NCBI GenBank assembly: GCA_024709145.1
Contig: JANJXG010000108.1
Location: 1-60,409 of the forward strand
Origin: Bacteroidales bacterium
GTDB taxonomy: Bacteria > Bacteroidota > Bacteroidia > Bacteroidales > F082
DNA: 60,409 bases
Reading direction: 5' to 3'
Below the pieces are notes generated by a model. That model was not told the origin of the DNA and ran no database searches. It saw only the letters and a list, made by a program, of their open reading frames with translations. Positions 46,330-55,857 of the stretch are shown piece after piece (position 1 is the first letter of the stretch; every line of letters begins with the position of its first letter). The translations under genes and the position numbers were made by a program.

Positions 46330-48315
46330 TTATCTGTTGAACACCTTCATCAATTCCTTGAGCTGAGGATTATCAGGTTCAAGTATCGCAGCCCTCAGCG
46401 CCAGTTCATTTGCCAGATCAAATTCCCTTCTTCCAACGTATAATCCGGCCAGATTGATCAGTGCCTGCACGTTATCAGGATTCAGCCGGAGGGCCATTTC
46501 AAATGATTTAAAAGCCTGTACAGGCTTGTTGAGTTTGCCTTCACAATAGCCAAGGTTCACCCATGCCCGGTCATTTCGGGGATGTTCGTTCACCACCAAG
46601 GAAAAAATTCTCCTGGCTTCTGCGATGCTGTCCGTTTTCACAAGCAAACTTCCCAGCTTATTCATCATTTCGGCATGATAAGGAGCAAGACTTGTGGCTT
46701 TCCGGTAAAAAAGGGCAGCATTGACCAAATTCAAGTCAGATTCAAACGCCTGTCCGATGCGATAGGCAGCCCAGGCATCCTCATTGTCGTAGTCCTGCAC
46801 TGTCAAAAACCGGCTGAGAACCTCACCAAGCCCGTTTGAGCGCACAAGATGCCGAATGGCGCCATGATTGTCTGTAAGAAAAAAGTATTGCACAAAAGCC
46901 TTAAAATGCGCCCTGCTTGTTTCACCGGTATGCGGACGGAGGTAATACCTGGCAGAATCGAGATAAACCGGGTTGGCGTAATAGGTTTCATATTCGCGCA
47001 GATAGCCTTTGGCTCTTGTAAATGCATCGGTTTGACGGTTATTGACAGCTACCAGGCCTTTAAAGCGCAGAGGTCGGCTCAGGTCAGCATCGGGAAGACT
47101 TATCCTGTGATCCGTAATTTTTACATGAGGGATATCGCGGCTGTCGCGTTTAATCATATGACATGTCACACAATTCTCAAGTGGCTTTGATCGGGTTATT
47201 TCACTTCGATGGTCTTCTTCTGCTGAATCCTTGTGGCAGCCAACACAAACTGCATTAAAAGTCTCAGCCGGTGTTTCAGCCACGCTGATATGAGGATTGT
47301 GACACTGGATACACGACAAATCGCCGTCTGACCGGAGATAACAGGCACTCTCCATCATGCGTTCGATGTGTGAAGCCATGATAAGGGTGGGCGGGCCGCC
47401 GTCGTAGGAGGGCATAAAAACGTCCATGATATCGGTTAGTGCCATCCCCGGTCGAAAATCATAAAAACTCCTGCCCTCTCTGAGCACCATTGTACCCTGG
47501 AGGTGACAACGGGCACACAGGTCGTTCTGAAGTTTTTTCGATAACCTGCGAGGATTCACAATGGTTAAGTCAGCCGTTTTTGAAGTATCGACAAGGATGC
47601 CTGCCCGGGTGTGTTTCACATGCAGCGAGCCCGGCCCATGACAACGTTCGCAATCAATGCCGAGTGGCATGTGGTCGTATTTATTCTGAGATCCTGCAAC
47701 GAGGGCAGGCAGTCCGTTGTGACATGAAATGCATTCAAGACCGAGATATCGTGAAAAACGTTGGTTATGACCATTTTCAAAACCGGGTGGCAAATCAAAA
47801 AGTTGTTGTTGCGTGTACCAGGTAAACGGAATTTGAAAGGCATAGCCGTTCACAAGAAAAATATGGGAATTTGTATGATGACCCGAACCGATGACATAAT
47901 CTACCCTTTCGGTGCGCTGGTAAACAGTGTCCCGGCCATCAAGCCTGAATTCTCTAACCATCATAACTGTGTCGGCCCAGAACGGGTGATAAGACAAGTT
48001 GGTGAAAGAATCGTAAATGATCGAATCAGGGTGTAGGACCGCATCGCTCTTTTCGGGCCTGGCTCTCCCAAACGACCTCCCCATACCAGTTCTCAAATAA
48101 GAAGTATAATTTTGAAAATGACAATCACGGCATGCCTCCTTGCCAACATAAACAACCGAATCGTGATGGTTAAGCCAGGGCGAGGGTGGAATTTCTGACA
48201 CATACCGGTCTCTTTCATGACCGGCAGAACAGGCAGCGAACCAGCCGGAAATTAGAGCCAGAAGGCACAAGGTGCCAAATCGCAACCATTCGGAATGCTT
48301 ATTTACTGATACCAT
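46330..48315 (-). CDS. seven-haem c-type cytochrome lipoprotein with TPR domain
   Basis: The 661-residue protein has a lipoprotein-type signal (AAC, Cys29). Seven CxxCH haem sites follow at 62-66, 195-199, 222-226, 267-271, 335-339, 357-361 and 382-386. After a linker the C-terminal 160 residues form tandem TPR units (for example NDRAWVNLGYCEGKLNKPVQ). Extra His residues between the haems could be distal ligands. It should sit in the periplasm or outer membrane and carry electrons, with the TPRs binding a partner. No other respiratory gene is adjacent. The substrate is unknown. Confidence 0.88.
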   Translation of the reverse strand: MVSVNKHSEWLRFGTLCLLALISGWFAACSAGHERDRYVSEIPPSPWLNHHDSVVYVGKEACRDCHFQNYTSYLRTGMGRSFGRARPEKSDAVLHPDSIIYDSFTNLSYHPFWADTVMMVREFRLDGRDTVYQRTERVDYVIGSGHHTNSHIFLVNGYAFQIPFTWYTQQQLFDLPPGFENGHNQRFSRYLGLECISCHNGLPALVAGSQNKYDHMPLGIDCERCHGPGSLHVKHTRAGILVDTSKTADLTIVNPRRLSKKLQNDLCARCHLQGTMVLREGRSFYDFRPGMALTDIMDVFMPSYDGGPPTLIMASHIERMMESACYLRSDGDLSCIQCHNPHISVAETPAETFNAVCVGCHKDSAEEDHRSEITRSKPLENCVTCHMIKRDSRDIPHVKITDHRISLPDADLSRPLRFKGLVAVNNRQTDAFTRAKGYLREYETYYANPVYLDSARYYLRPHTGETSRAHFKAFVQYFFLTDNHGAIRHLVRSNGLGEVLSRFLTVQDYDNEDAWAAYRIGQAFESDLNLVNAALFYRKATSLAPYHAEMMNKLGSLLVKTDSIAEARRIFSLVVNEHPRNDRAWVNLGYCEGKLNKPVQAFKSFEMALRLNPDNVQALINLAGLYVGRREFDLANELALRAAILEPDNPQLKELMKVFNR

Positions 48316-48431
48316 ATCAGCAAAAATAATCCAACGGGATGAATATCCCTTAAAAAAGGAACAAAAACCATCCTGAAAACCGCGGGAATCAGGTCAAATG
48401 CCTGAAAAGTAGAAATATTTTGGTTTTTCGG

Positions 48432-48461
48432 TTGACAAGGCAACAGTTGATTGTAATTTTG
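48432..48461 (+). promoter_or_regulatory. promoter of the coiled-coil lipoprotein gene
   Basis: TTG at 48432-48434 and TAATTTTG at 48454-48461 are exactly 19 bases apart. The predicted transcript begins about 20 bases before the ATG at 48489 and rules out the start at 48420. Confidence 0.6.
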
Positions 48462-48488
48462 CAGGATAATTTCAATACACAGAACGAT

Positions 48489-49358
48489 ATGAAAAAACTC
48501 ATTCAGCTGTTGTTTGTTGCTACAATCATCTTACAATCAACATCTTGTACGGAAAAATACAAAAAGGAAATCGAAAGACTCACCGCCTATGCCGATAGTC
48601 TTGAAAACAAAGGTGTTGAAAAAGACACGGCAACAATGGCTTATGTCAGGGCTTTCAACGCCATTCAGCGCAATCTCGACGAGATTAAAATGAAAGAAAG
48701 ACTGATTACGCAATTATCAGATACCGACCCTGAACAAAGAAAATCAAAGGAGGAGGAAATCAACCGCGATATAGAAGCTATTTATGAGCTCTTGCTTAAA
48801 AACAAGCAGATTGTGGAAGATTTACGCAAACAACTGAAAGGAGCCGGAAAAAAACGTGCAGAACTGGAGCAAATGATCGCCAGCCTCAACGGACAGATTG
48901 AAGAAAAAGATGCTGCGATCAGTGTATTGAAAGCTGAACTTTCAGACAAACAACTGGTAATTCGCAATCTGGAAAAGAACCTGGCAGCTATGGAGACGCT
49001 TAGTTTGGAAAAAGAGGCTGTTATCAATCAGCAGATTGTTGAAAAGAATACTGTATGGTACATTATTGGAAACAAGAAATATCTTGAAGAACAAAAGATT
49101 GTGACTAAGGAAGGTGGTTTTATCGGCCTTGGTAAAAGCAGAAAGGTTAGTGAGAATTTCGATAAGTCATTGTTTACTATGGCTGATCAGCGTGATTTGA
49201 CTGCATTACCTGTTTTCAGCAAAAAGGCCCGCTTACTTACCATTCATCCGGCAGCCAGCTATCAGATGACAGGTGAAGACAATATTGACAGTTTAAAAAT
49301 CCTGCATCCCGACGATTTCTGGAGTGCCTCCCGTTACCTGGTTGTGATGATTGATTAA
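48489..49358 (+). CDS. coiled-coil lipoprotein (Cbp1-like)
   Basis: The 289-residue protein has a lipobox (LQSTSC, lipid Cys20), then a long heptad-rich coiled coil (about 25-185) full of Glu, Lys and Leu. The C-terminal domain begins NTVWYIIGNKKYLEEQKIV and ends HPAASYQM...SASRYLVVMID. That tail resembles the Bacteroidota family annotated as Cbp1-type collagen-binding adhesin, but I match it from memory only. It would sit in the outer membrane or periplasm. Single gene between a promoter and a bidirectional terminator. Confidence 0.75.
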   Translation: MKKLIQLLFVATIILQSTSCTEKYKKEIERLTAYADSLENKGVEKDTATMAYVRAFNAIQRNLDEIKMKERLITQLSDTDPEQRKSKEEEINRDIEAIYELLLKNKQIVEDLRKQLKGAGKKRAELEQMIASLNGQIEEKDAAISVLKAELSDKQLVIRNLEKNLAAMETLSLEKEAVINQQIVEKNTVWYIIGNKKYLEEQKIVTKEGGFIGLGKSRKVSENFDKSLFTMADQRDLTALPVFSKKARLLTIHPAASYQMTGEDNIDSLKILHPDDFWSASRYLVVMID

Positions 49359-49375
49359 CGGCAAGAGACAAGCAT

Positions 49376-49418
49376 AAAAAAAAGCGCTGCAAACCTCGAA
49401 GTTTGCAGCGCTTTTTTT
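49376..49418. terminator. bidirectional terminator
   Basis: A long perfect stem (49377-49394 with 49401-49418) has GC-rich core GCGCTGCAAAC, a 6-base loop and T runs on both strands. It serves the coiled-coil lipoprotein gene and the convergent HIT gene. Confidence 0.92.
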
Positions 49419-49423
49419 CGGAC

Positions 49424-49816
49424 TTACAGCGCATCGATCACCTCTTGCTGCAAGCGGGCAAATTCTTCAGGTTCCAATTTTAGTTTGGGCCTGCTGAAAT
49501 CCATGTCGTAGATGCTGTTGATCGGAATGAGATGGATATGTGCATGAGGCACTTCAAGACCGATTACGGTAACACCTATCTTGGTGCAAGGCACAACTTT
49601 CTGAATGGCACGGGCTACCTTGCCGGCAAAAACCATCATATCAGCCAAATCCCTTTCATCCAGGTCGAAGATATAATCTGTTTCATGTTTTGGAATTACC
49701 AATGTGTGACCTTTGGCAAGGGGGTTGATATCGAAGAACGCAAAAAACCTATCATCCTCCGCAATTTTATAGCAAGGAATCTCGCCTTGTACGATTCGCG
49801 TAAAAATTGTAGCCAT
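49424..49816 (-). CDS. HIT-family nucleotide hydrolase
   Basis: The 130-residue cytoplasmic protein is a histidine-triad purine nucleoside phosphoramidase of the HinT/Hnt branch. The catalytic HAHIHLIP (His91, 93, 95) is near the C-terminus and TIFTRIVQGEIPCYKI opens the chain. It is 12 bases after greA and probably co-transcribed. Confidence 0.93.
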   Translation of the reverse strand: MATIFTRIVQGEIPCYKIAEDDRFFAFFDINPLAKGHTLVIPKHETDYIFDLDERDLADMMVFAGKVARAIQKVVPCTKIGVTVIGLEVPHAHIHLIPINSIYDMDFSRPKLKLEPEEFARLQQEVIDAL

Positions 49817-49828
49817 CGTTTTTTTGTT

Positions 49829-50302
49829 TTAGCGTGAAATTTCAACGATTTCAAAAGTAACTTTCCCGGCGGGTACATCAATTTCGGCCCGATCACCGAC
49901 TGACTTTCCAAGCAATCCTTTGGAAATAGGTGAATTGACAGAAATCTTACCCTGTTTTAGATCAGCTTCCTTTTCAGGTACAATGACATAATTCATGGTA
50001 GCCCCGTTCTTCAGATTTTTAATTTTGATCTTTGAAAGCAGCAACACTTTAGAAGTATCCATTTTTGATTCATCCAACACACGTGCATTCATGACCAAAT
50101 CCTGAAGCTGTGCAATTTTCAGCTCCAGCATGCCCTGTGCCTCTTTGGCTGCATCATATTCCGCATTTTCCGACAAATCGCCCTTGTCGCGCGCTTCCGC
50201 GATCATTTGTGAAATTCTGGGCCTTTCCTTCGACAACAGGTCTTCCAACTCACTTTTCAATCTTTTCAGACCCTCTTCCGTAAAATACTTTGTCTCCGAC
50301 AT
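49829..50302 (-). CDS. greA: transcription elongation factor GreA
   Basis: The 157-residue factor rescues backtracked RNA polymerase by stimulating transcript cleavage. It has the N-terminal coiled coil with the acidic DLSENAEYDAAKE tip, and the C-terminal FKBP-like domain (SPISKGLLGKSVGDRAEI). Length is normal. First gene of a greA-HIT pair. A promoter-like box and a terminator-like hairpin both precede it. Confidence 0.97.
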   Translation of the reverse strand: MSETKYFTEEGLKRLKSELEDLLSKERPRISQMIAEARDKGDLSENAEYDAAKEAQGMLELKIAQLQDLVMNARVLDESKMDTSKVLLLSKIKIKNLKNGATMNYVIVPEKEADLKQGKISVNSPISKGLLGKSVGDRAEIDVPAGKVTFEIVEISR

Positions 50303-50328
50303 AATGATTTGGTTTTTAAATATTAAGT

Positions 50329-50359
50329 AAAAAAGACCCTTAGCAAAGTAAGGGCCTTT
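50329..50359 (-). terminator. terminator-like hairpin between the PorV-like gene and greA
   Basis: CCCTTA (50337-50342) pairs with TAAGGG (50349-50354) around a 6-base loop, extended by four more pairs past one mismatch. On the minus strand it is followed by six T (complement of 50329-50334). It should end transcription from the PorV-like operon. If the -7 box at 50367 is real, it also lies in the greA leader. Confidence 0.65.
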
Positions 50360-50366
50360 CAGGACG

Positions 50367-50374
50367 CAAAATTA
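50367..50374 (-). promoter_or_regulatory. -7-like box of greA
   Basis: TAATTTTG on the minus strand (50374-50367) matches TAnnTTTG and predicts transcription from about 50360, just upstream of the hairpin at 50329-50359. There is no clear TTG at 19-20 bases upstream. Confidence 0.35.
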
Positions 50375-50395
50375 ATACTTTTTTCGATCGAATGA

Positions 50396-51457
50396 TCAGA
50401 AGCTTATCTTGGCACCAATCGAATGATTTCCTTTAAAATGATCAGTAGCTCTGTAAGAATAGTCAATAGCGATGGCAGAGCCCTTTTCCTTGCTCAACGG
50501 AACCTGAACAGTTATACCCGCACTGGCACCTTTGCTGACATTGGTGCGTAAATCGGTTTCGATGTTGTCCCACATGCCGTTCTCATAAGTATAACCACCA
50601 CGAAGGATCAGATAATCCTTAAGGCTGAATTCAGCGCCGGCAGTGATTTGATCTTTAGTGAATGAATTGGATGTAAAATTACCGGCAAGGGTGAAGCGCA
50701 TGTCGTTCTCAAAATTGAAATCATAAGCTGTTCCGATAACCAGTTGGGTTGGCAACTCAAAAGCATCCGAGCGCTGCTCCAGTGTAAACTGTGTTTCCTG
50801 ACCCGGTATAAAAGCTCTCAAAGACAAACCGTCGCCGGAGAAACGCATGGTAGGTCCGATATTTTTCAGGGTAATACCAAAGTGGATATTTTCCTGCATA
50901 CCAGTCACATACTGAATTCCGGCGTCAATGGCAATACCCTGAGCGCTGATATCGGAAATACTTTCAGAGATAATTTTCAAAACAAAACCAGCGTGGATGC
51001 TGCTTGAAAACGACTTTGCATAAGCCAGACTGAGGTTCAGAAGGTTTGGAGAGAAACTTCCCAGACCACCATCAGGATATTCAGTAGTGGTAATTGGAAT
51101 ATCACCAAAATTCATCGACATAACAGAAAGGCCCAGCACACCCGATTCACCGAGCCGTTGCGCAAAACCGAAAGAATAAATGTTTACATCCGATCCTTTA
51201 AGCCAATTGGTATGGGCAAAAATAAGATCAGTCTTCTGGGTGAAGGCTAGTCCGCCCACATTACTCCATATCGATTCAAGGCCTTTGATGCTTGACATAC
51301 CTGCATTGCCCCAACCGGTGCTCCGTGCCCAGGGATTAATCAACAACTCAGATGCTCCGGCCTGTCCTGACCTGTCTTTATTACCAGCTTGCAAACTATG
51401 CCCTCCCATTATAATCAGAAGGCTGACTGCGATCATGTATTTATAAAAAGTACTCAT
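50396..51457 (-). CDS. PorV/PorQ-family outer-membrane protein
   Basis: The 353-residue protein has a signal peptide (ending HSLQAG) and a FadL-like beta barrel ending in aromatic Phe. The opening SELLINPWARSTGWGNAGMSS corresponds to the PorV/PorQ-family start. PorV carries T9SS cargo from the translocon to the attachment complex in P. gingivalis. This is a family paralogue, not clearly PorV itself. It is the third gene of the operon with the giant secreted protein and the TonB-dependent receptor, 32 bases after the former. ATG at 51457 gives the best signal peptide. Confidence 0.82.
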   Translation of the reverse strand: MSTFYKYMIAVSLLIIMGGHSLQAGNKDRSGQAGASELLINPWARSTGWGNAGMSSIKGLESIWSNVGGLAFTQKTDLIFAHTNWLKGSDVNIYSFGFAQRLGESGVLGLSVMSMNFGDIPITTTEYPDGGLGSFSPNLLNLSLAYAKSFSSSIHAGFVLKIISESISDISAQGIAIDAGIQYVTGMQENIHFGITLKNIGPTMRFSGDGLSLRAFIPGQETQFTLEQRSDAFELPTQLVIGTAYDFNFENDMRFTLAGNFTSNSFTKDQITAGAEFSLKDYLILRGGYTYENGMWDNIETDLRTNVSKGASAGITVQVPLSKEKGSAIAIDYSYRATDHFKGNHSIGAKISF

Positions 51458-51489
51458 ATTCCTGTAATTTTTTTCGCAATTCATTGGTA

Positions 51490-54400
51490 CTAGAATGTAT
51501 TCAGGTCGATAGGACGCATTGTTCCAAACCATTTAATCACGCGTTCGCCGTCAGCTGTTTTCACATGAATCAGGTAAACACCGCTGGCAATAGGCACTCC
51601 GGCAAAATTCTTCAAGTCCCAGTCGAGTGAAGTTTTGGCTTCATCCTTTTTGAACTGTCGGATTTTTGTTCCACTCATATTGTAAATTGTAACAACACAG
51701 GTCTGAGGCAAATTGGTAATTTTTACCCTGTTGTCGAGTGCATTGGTTTCATAGTTTGAGTAGGCGTAATAAGGATTTGGCACCACCGAAACGAGGTCGA
51801 GGTCAGTTTCTATTTTATCCGGATTTCGCTGTTCAGCAGCGAGTGGTTTGAGCGAGAAGGTATATTTGGGATAACCCTTGTTTTCCAGATTATCCAGGTA
51901 GGCAGAGTCGGGAGCCAGCAGGCTGTGATATTGAGCATAAGGTTTGGCCACCCTGATGCGGATTTTCACATCGTTCGACAACCACTCCTTACCTTTTACC
52001 GGCATCGGCATACCAACATACATGATTTGTGAGAAGAAGTTCTGCGTATGAATAGGCATGAAGTTCGGGCTTGCAAAAATAGTATCCAGCATAGAGTATG
52101 CATATCTGCCGGCATCGTAGGCAGGTGAGTTATACTCAAATACAAATCCAAACTGTTCAAAGCGGGCATAGTCATGACGCATAATGTAAACATAGTGTTT
52201 GCCGGCAAACAAACTGCTGAAACCTGTTTGAGAGAAAATACTCGGATCCTCTTCGGGATCGAGGTTCAGATCACGGGCCGGTGGATTAAAGAGCATATCG
52301 CGTCCGTTCATGGCAGACAGATAAGAATCTTCACCAAACATGATATTCAAACGCTCACCAGTTTCCACATTAATGGCATATCCCGGGAACCAACCCATTC
52401 CATAGCTTCCAATGTAATTTGGATCGTTGGGATTGTCGCTTGGTTCGAGGTCCATGGAAGCAGCAGGTTTGCCATCTTTATCGACGGAAGGTGATTTTCT
52501 GAGTGCAAATCGCTTGGCCCTGCCCTGTGTAAGCAATGAATCGATTCCCATCTCAAGAACCGCGCTGCGGGTCCATTTTGATTTATCCGGTGTGAGTACA
52601 ATATCAACACTTGAAATGGTCGACATGCTTCGCTGGGTTTTCGACAGTGAGCTGTAGCCGGGACCAACTGCCGACTGACCTGTTTCTCCGGTATTGTTCC
52701 CATAAGAAACCAATGAATAGGGAGCCCAGGTACGACCTGCAATCTTTTCGTATGATTCATCCGGATCCCATGGGCGAAGCGGACTAACCGACATACCCCA
52801 GTCATCATTCAAGGCATTTTCGGTATCTTTGTATTTACCCGATCTGATCCAGTTGAGTGGTGAACCAGGTTGATCATTGTCAGCAATACCTGTCAGGTAA
52901 GCCCTTGAACTGTCGGAGTAGCTTACCGAAGATTCGAGGAAACCATTGTTCGTAGCCAGTACCTGCGAGAAAGGATCATTGGCACCATCATTTCCGATTC
53001 GGTAAATACCAGGGAAATACGGTTGAGAAATCCGGATCGAAATACCTCTTTCAAGGAAGAGTTTTTCGCTCTCGGAAATGATTGTTGTATCAGATTTGAA
53101 GACCTCATTGGTCGACAAGTCTTTCAGATACCATTTTGAAACAAGCTTACTGGCTGTATCTCCTGTAACAGATCCATCACCAACAATATTGAATATTTTT
53201 TGAGCATAAAGAGAATCCATCCAAAACTCATAATCAGAACCAACAACATTTAATGGATCAATTACTTTTACATTGATTGGACCAGCATTTTGCTGATAGG
53301 TTGCCTCATAGGCCATCGGATAGGCGGGATCGCCATAAAGATTGTCTGGTCCGGCAGGTTCTGCTGACATAATTTTATTGATGGTTTCCTGGGTAAGATC
53401 CAGCGTTAAGCCACCGTTTCCATTTCCTGCAACTCGGGTAATTTCAGGGCTGTCGCCGTATGCAGCGTTAAACACCGTACCATTCACAGTTTTGTGAGGG
53501 ATTACTGTATATAACTTGATATTCTTACGACCTGCCAGGAATGGGGTTTTCTGACCCAACAATCCATTGAGTACACTTGGCTCATCGGTATACGGCATAA
53601 ACTCATTGTAAGCATAAGCCAAAGCCAGGTAATAATACTGTTTATGATTGACAAGTCTTACATCCCCTGAGGCAAAAGCATCCTGAGTTAACACAAAAGA
53701 ATGTTGAATTCCGTTGTCGGCACCCATAACTTCAACCATCGGCACTGTAGCACCAATATTGTCATCGAAATAATAATTAACCAATTTTCCAACGCCGTTC
53801 TTTTTATCGAATTGAGCCACAAGGCGCACCTGATCGGGATCTTTCAGGCTTTCAACACTTACGGAGGCATTTCTGAGCTGATAAATCAGATAACCTTCAA
53901 AACGGTACAATGAGTCGCTCCGTTGGTCAGGGAAGTTAGGATGAGGCTGAACGATGTTGGGATCAAACTCGAAATAAGCTTCGTTGTAATTATTTGAAGA
54001 GGGTGAGTTTGAGATATACATGATAATTTCGCGATCCAGCTCCTGGAATGAAAGATCAGGGGCGTTAGGACCGTCAATGACCTTGAAGCAGTTGTCGAAC
54101 AAAGCCTGGCATTTATCATCCACCCGTTTGAGCAGGGTAACAGAAGCCTGAGGGCCGCCGGAGGTTGCACGGGCCCACGGAATACCGACGGTGATGTAGT
54201 TAACAGCACCCGGTTTGAGGGTAAATGGACCGGCAGAGTGAAGGAAACGACGGTCGGCCGGGTCGTTTGGTGATCCGTTGTTACCCGTTTCTTCAGTCCA
54301 ATAAAATCCGTTTTGTGTATATCCACCATTTGGAATGGCACCTCCGGTACCCCAGTTACATGGGTCGGTGCTACCGGGGAACATAAAGTCACATTCAGGA

Positions 54401-55809
54401 CCTACAACACCGGGATTACCAGGGAAAGCATTTCCTCCGTAGGACATCGCTTGTCCGTTTTTCCATTTTCCGCGAAGAATATTGTAGTATTGAGGTGCAG
54501 TGCTTGGGTCACCAAGGTCACCACTGGAGTTGTTATGGAACAGAAATCTGCGCATCCCGAAACGTTCGTTACCCGGAATTCCGTCACCAAAATTGATCCC
54601 GTTGATGCTCTCGTTGCAAAGTTGCTCGAGCAGGGTATCACCATTGGCGTCAACAAGGGTCCTGAATTTGGGTCTGTCTTCAGGTAGGGGATCCATGTAT
54701 GGGCCCTGGAAAAAGTCAACGCCGATTGCTGGTGGCTGATCTCCATAGGCTTCCGGAGTACCACTTCCATCAATTGCCCGGCCGTTGTAACAGAATCCGA
54801 GACCACGAATGATATCACATCCGATGAAGTCGTCAGCTGCATAGCCGAGGTCAGGGTCAACCCACTGAGAGAAAAATGTTTGTGTGAGTTCAAAAGTTGA
54901 ACGGTTGATGATCTCATAACTGTAGAAAGTCATGTTGTTGATTTCGTCATTGGTTGCGAAACCAAAAACCTGAGCCCTGATTTCCATTCCGATGGCCGAA
55001 CCCTGTGTTTCGGAGTGGAAGTTACCTTTATCATTGAACACCCACCAGATTGTTTGGTCACCCTTGATCACCTGGTCGGCCAACACGGAGCCGGTAATTA
55101 CATTTTCAATGGATTCATCCATTGTAGGAGTGCGGGTTTTACAAAGGCTATTGTCAATGTCGTAATATGGATAATCACCGGCAAGCGGGTTATATTCGCC
55201 ATCGCCATCCACATCATAGAACGGAGCCAGGTAATAACTTTGATTTTTCGAGATATCGCCATGAGCAGGCCATTCCAGAATTTCTTTGGGGATGGTATAA
55301 TCATCACTTGGAATGAAAGCTCCGGTGATTGGATCGGTGTGAGCGATAAATTCGTCTACCACAGCCCGGGTGATCTTGAAATGTTTGTCATACTGGGCAC
55401 AGGTTGTCTCGTCGATGGCAGCAGTACCATCCACAGTTAGCGGACCAGTCCAGTAATCATTACCAGCGCCGCGATAACGCTGTGCAGCCAGTTTCAACTG
55501 ATTGTTAATGTCAAGACCACCTATCCAGAGTGCTCCGGAAAACATAGAAGTGGCTGTTCCATTCTTTGGAACGAAATATTTTGAGTTACCATCAAGATCC
55601 CACCACATATCGCCTCCGCCGTTGATACGGGCGCGGATGTTGTTGACATCGAGCCACTCGAAAGCAGAGGATGGTGAACAGCCGGCAGACGTTTGTTTAA
55701 GGACAGCGGTTTTCTGGCCGCTGTTCAGCTCCAGCTCGCGTGCCTGGGATTGGTTGAGTATCAGCAAAACAAAGCTTGCGGCAAACAGCGTTTGAATGAT
55801 ATTCTTCAT
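51490..55809 (-). CDS. giant secreted protein with C-terminal sorting-like domain
   Basis: The 1439-residue protein begins with a signal peptide (about 23 residues, ending SQAREL). The long body holds a WIGGLDINNQLKLAAQRYRG segment, an acidic PFYDVDGDGEYNPLAGDYP calcium-type site and many aromatic and Gly/Asn turns typical of beta-rich surface proteins. The last 95 residues (PNPYYAYSNYE, NRVKITNLP, SGTKIRQF, IASGVYLIHVKT) resemble a T9SS type A sorting/FlgD-like domain. Export through T9SS and surface attachment are inferred. It lies between a TonB-dependent receptor (48 bases upstream) and a PorV-like protein. No enzymatic motif is recognised. Confidence 0.8.
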   Translation of the reverse strand: MKNIIQTLFAASFVLLILNQSQARELELNSGQKTAVLKQTSAGCSPSSAFEWLDVNNIRARINGGGDMWWDLDGNSKYFVPKNGTATSMFSGALWIGGLDINNQLKLAAQRYRGAGNDYWTGPLTVDGTAAIDETTCAQYDKHFKITRAVVDEFIAHTDPITGAFIPSDDYTIPKEILEWPAHGDISKNQSYYLAPFYDVDGDGEYNPLAGDYPYYDIDNSLCKTRTPTMDESIENVITGSVLADQVIKGDQTIWWVFNDKGNFHSETQGSAIGMEIRAQVFGFATNDEINNMTFYSYEIINRSTFELTQTFFSQWVDPDLGYAADDFIGCDIIRGLGFCYNGRAIDGSGTPEAYGDQPPAIGVDFFQGPYMDPLPEDRPKFRTLVDANGDTLLEQLCNESINGINFGDGIPGNERFGMRRFLFHNNSSGDLGDPSTAPQYYNILRGKWKNGQAMSYGGNAFPGNPGVVGPECDFMFPGSTDPCNWGTGGAIPNGGYTQNGFYWTEETGNNGSPNDPADRRFLHSAGPFTLKPGAVNYITVGIPWARATSGGPQASVTLLKRVDDKCQALFDNCFKVIDGPNAPDLSFQELDREIIMYISNSPSSNNYNEAYFEFDPNIVQPHPNFPDQRSDSLYRFEGYLIYQLRNASVSVESLKDPDQVRLVAQFDKKNGVGKLVNYYFDDNIGATVPMVEVMGADNGIQHSFVLTQDAFASGDVRLVNHKQYYYLALAYAYNEFMPYTDEPSVLNGLLGQKTPFLAGRKNIKLYTVIPHKTVNGTVFNAAYGDSPEITRVAGNGNGGLTLDLTQETINKIMSAEPAGPDNLYGDPAYPMAYEATYQQNAGPINVKVIDPLNVVGSDYEFWMDSLYAQKIFNIVGDGSVTGDTASKLVSKWYLKDLSTNEVFKSDTTIISESEKLFLERGISIRISQPYFPGIYRIGNDGANDPFSQVLATNNGFLESSVSYSDSSRAYLTGIADNDQPGSPLNWIRSGKYKDTENALNDDWGMSVSPLRPWDPDESYEKIAGRTWAPYSLVSYGNNTGETGQSAVGPGYSSLSKTQRSMSTISSVDIVLTPDKSKWTRSAVLEMGIDSLLTQGRAKRFALRKSPSVDKDGKPAASMDLEPSDNPNDPNYIGSYGMGWFPGYAINVETGERLNIMFGEDSYLSAMNGRDMLFNPPARDLNLDPEEDPSIFSQTGFSSLFAGKHYVYIMRHDYARFEQFGFVFEYNSPAYDAGRYAYSMLDTIFASPNFMPIHTQNFFSQIMYVGMPMPVKGKEWLSNDVKIRIRVAKPYAQYHSLLAPDSAYLDNLENKGYPKYTFSLKPLAAEQRNPDKIETDLDLVSVVPNPYYAYSNYETNALDNRVKITNLPQTCVVTIYNMSGTKIRQFKKDEAKTSLDWDLKNFAGVPIASGVYLIHVKTADGERVIKWFGTMRPIDLNTF

Positions 55810-55857
55810 CTTTCCTATATTATTATTCATTTTTACTCGAAATTTAACCGGTAGCTC

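Noticed and set aside
48321-48328. -7-like TATTTTTG before the multihaem cytochrome gene
   Set aside because: It would place the transcript start on the ATG itself and no upstream TTG is at the right distance.
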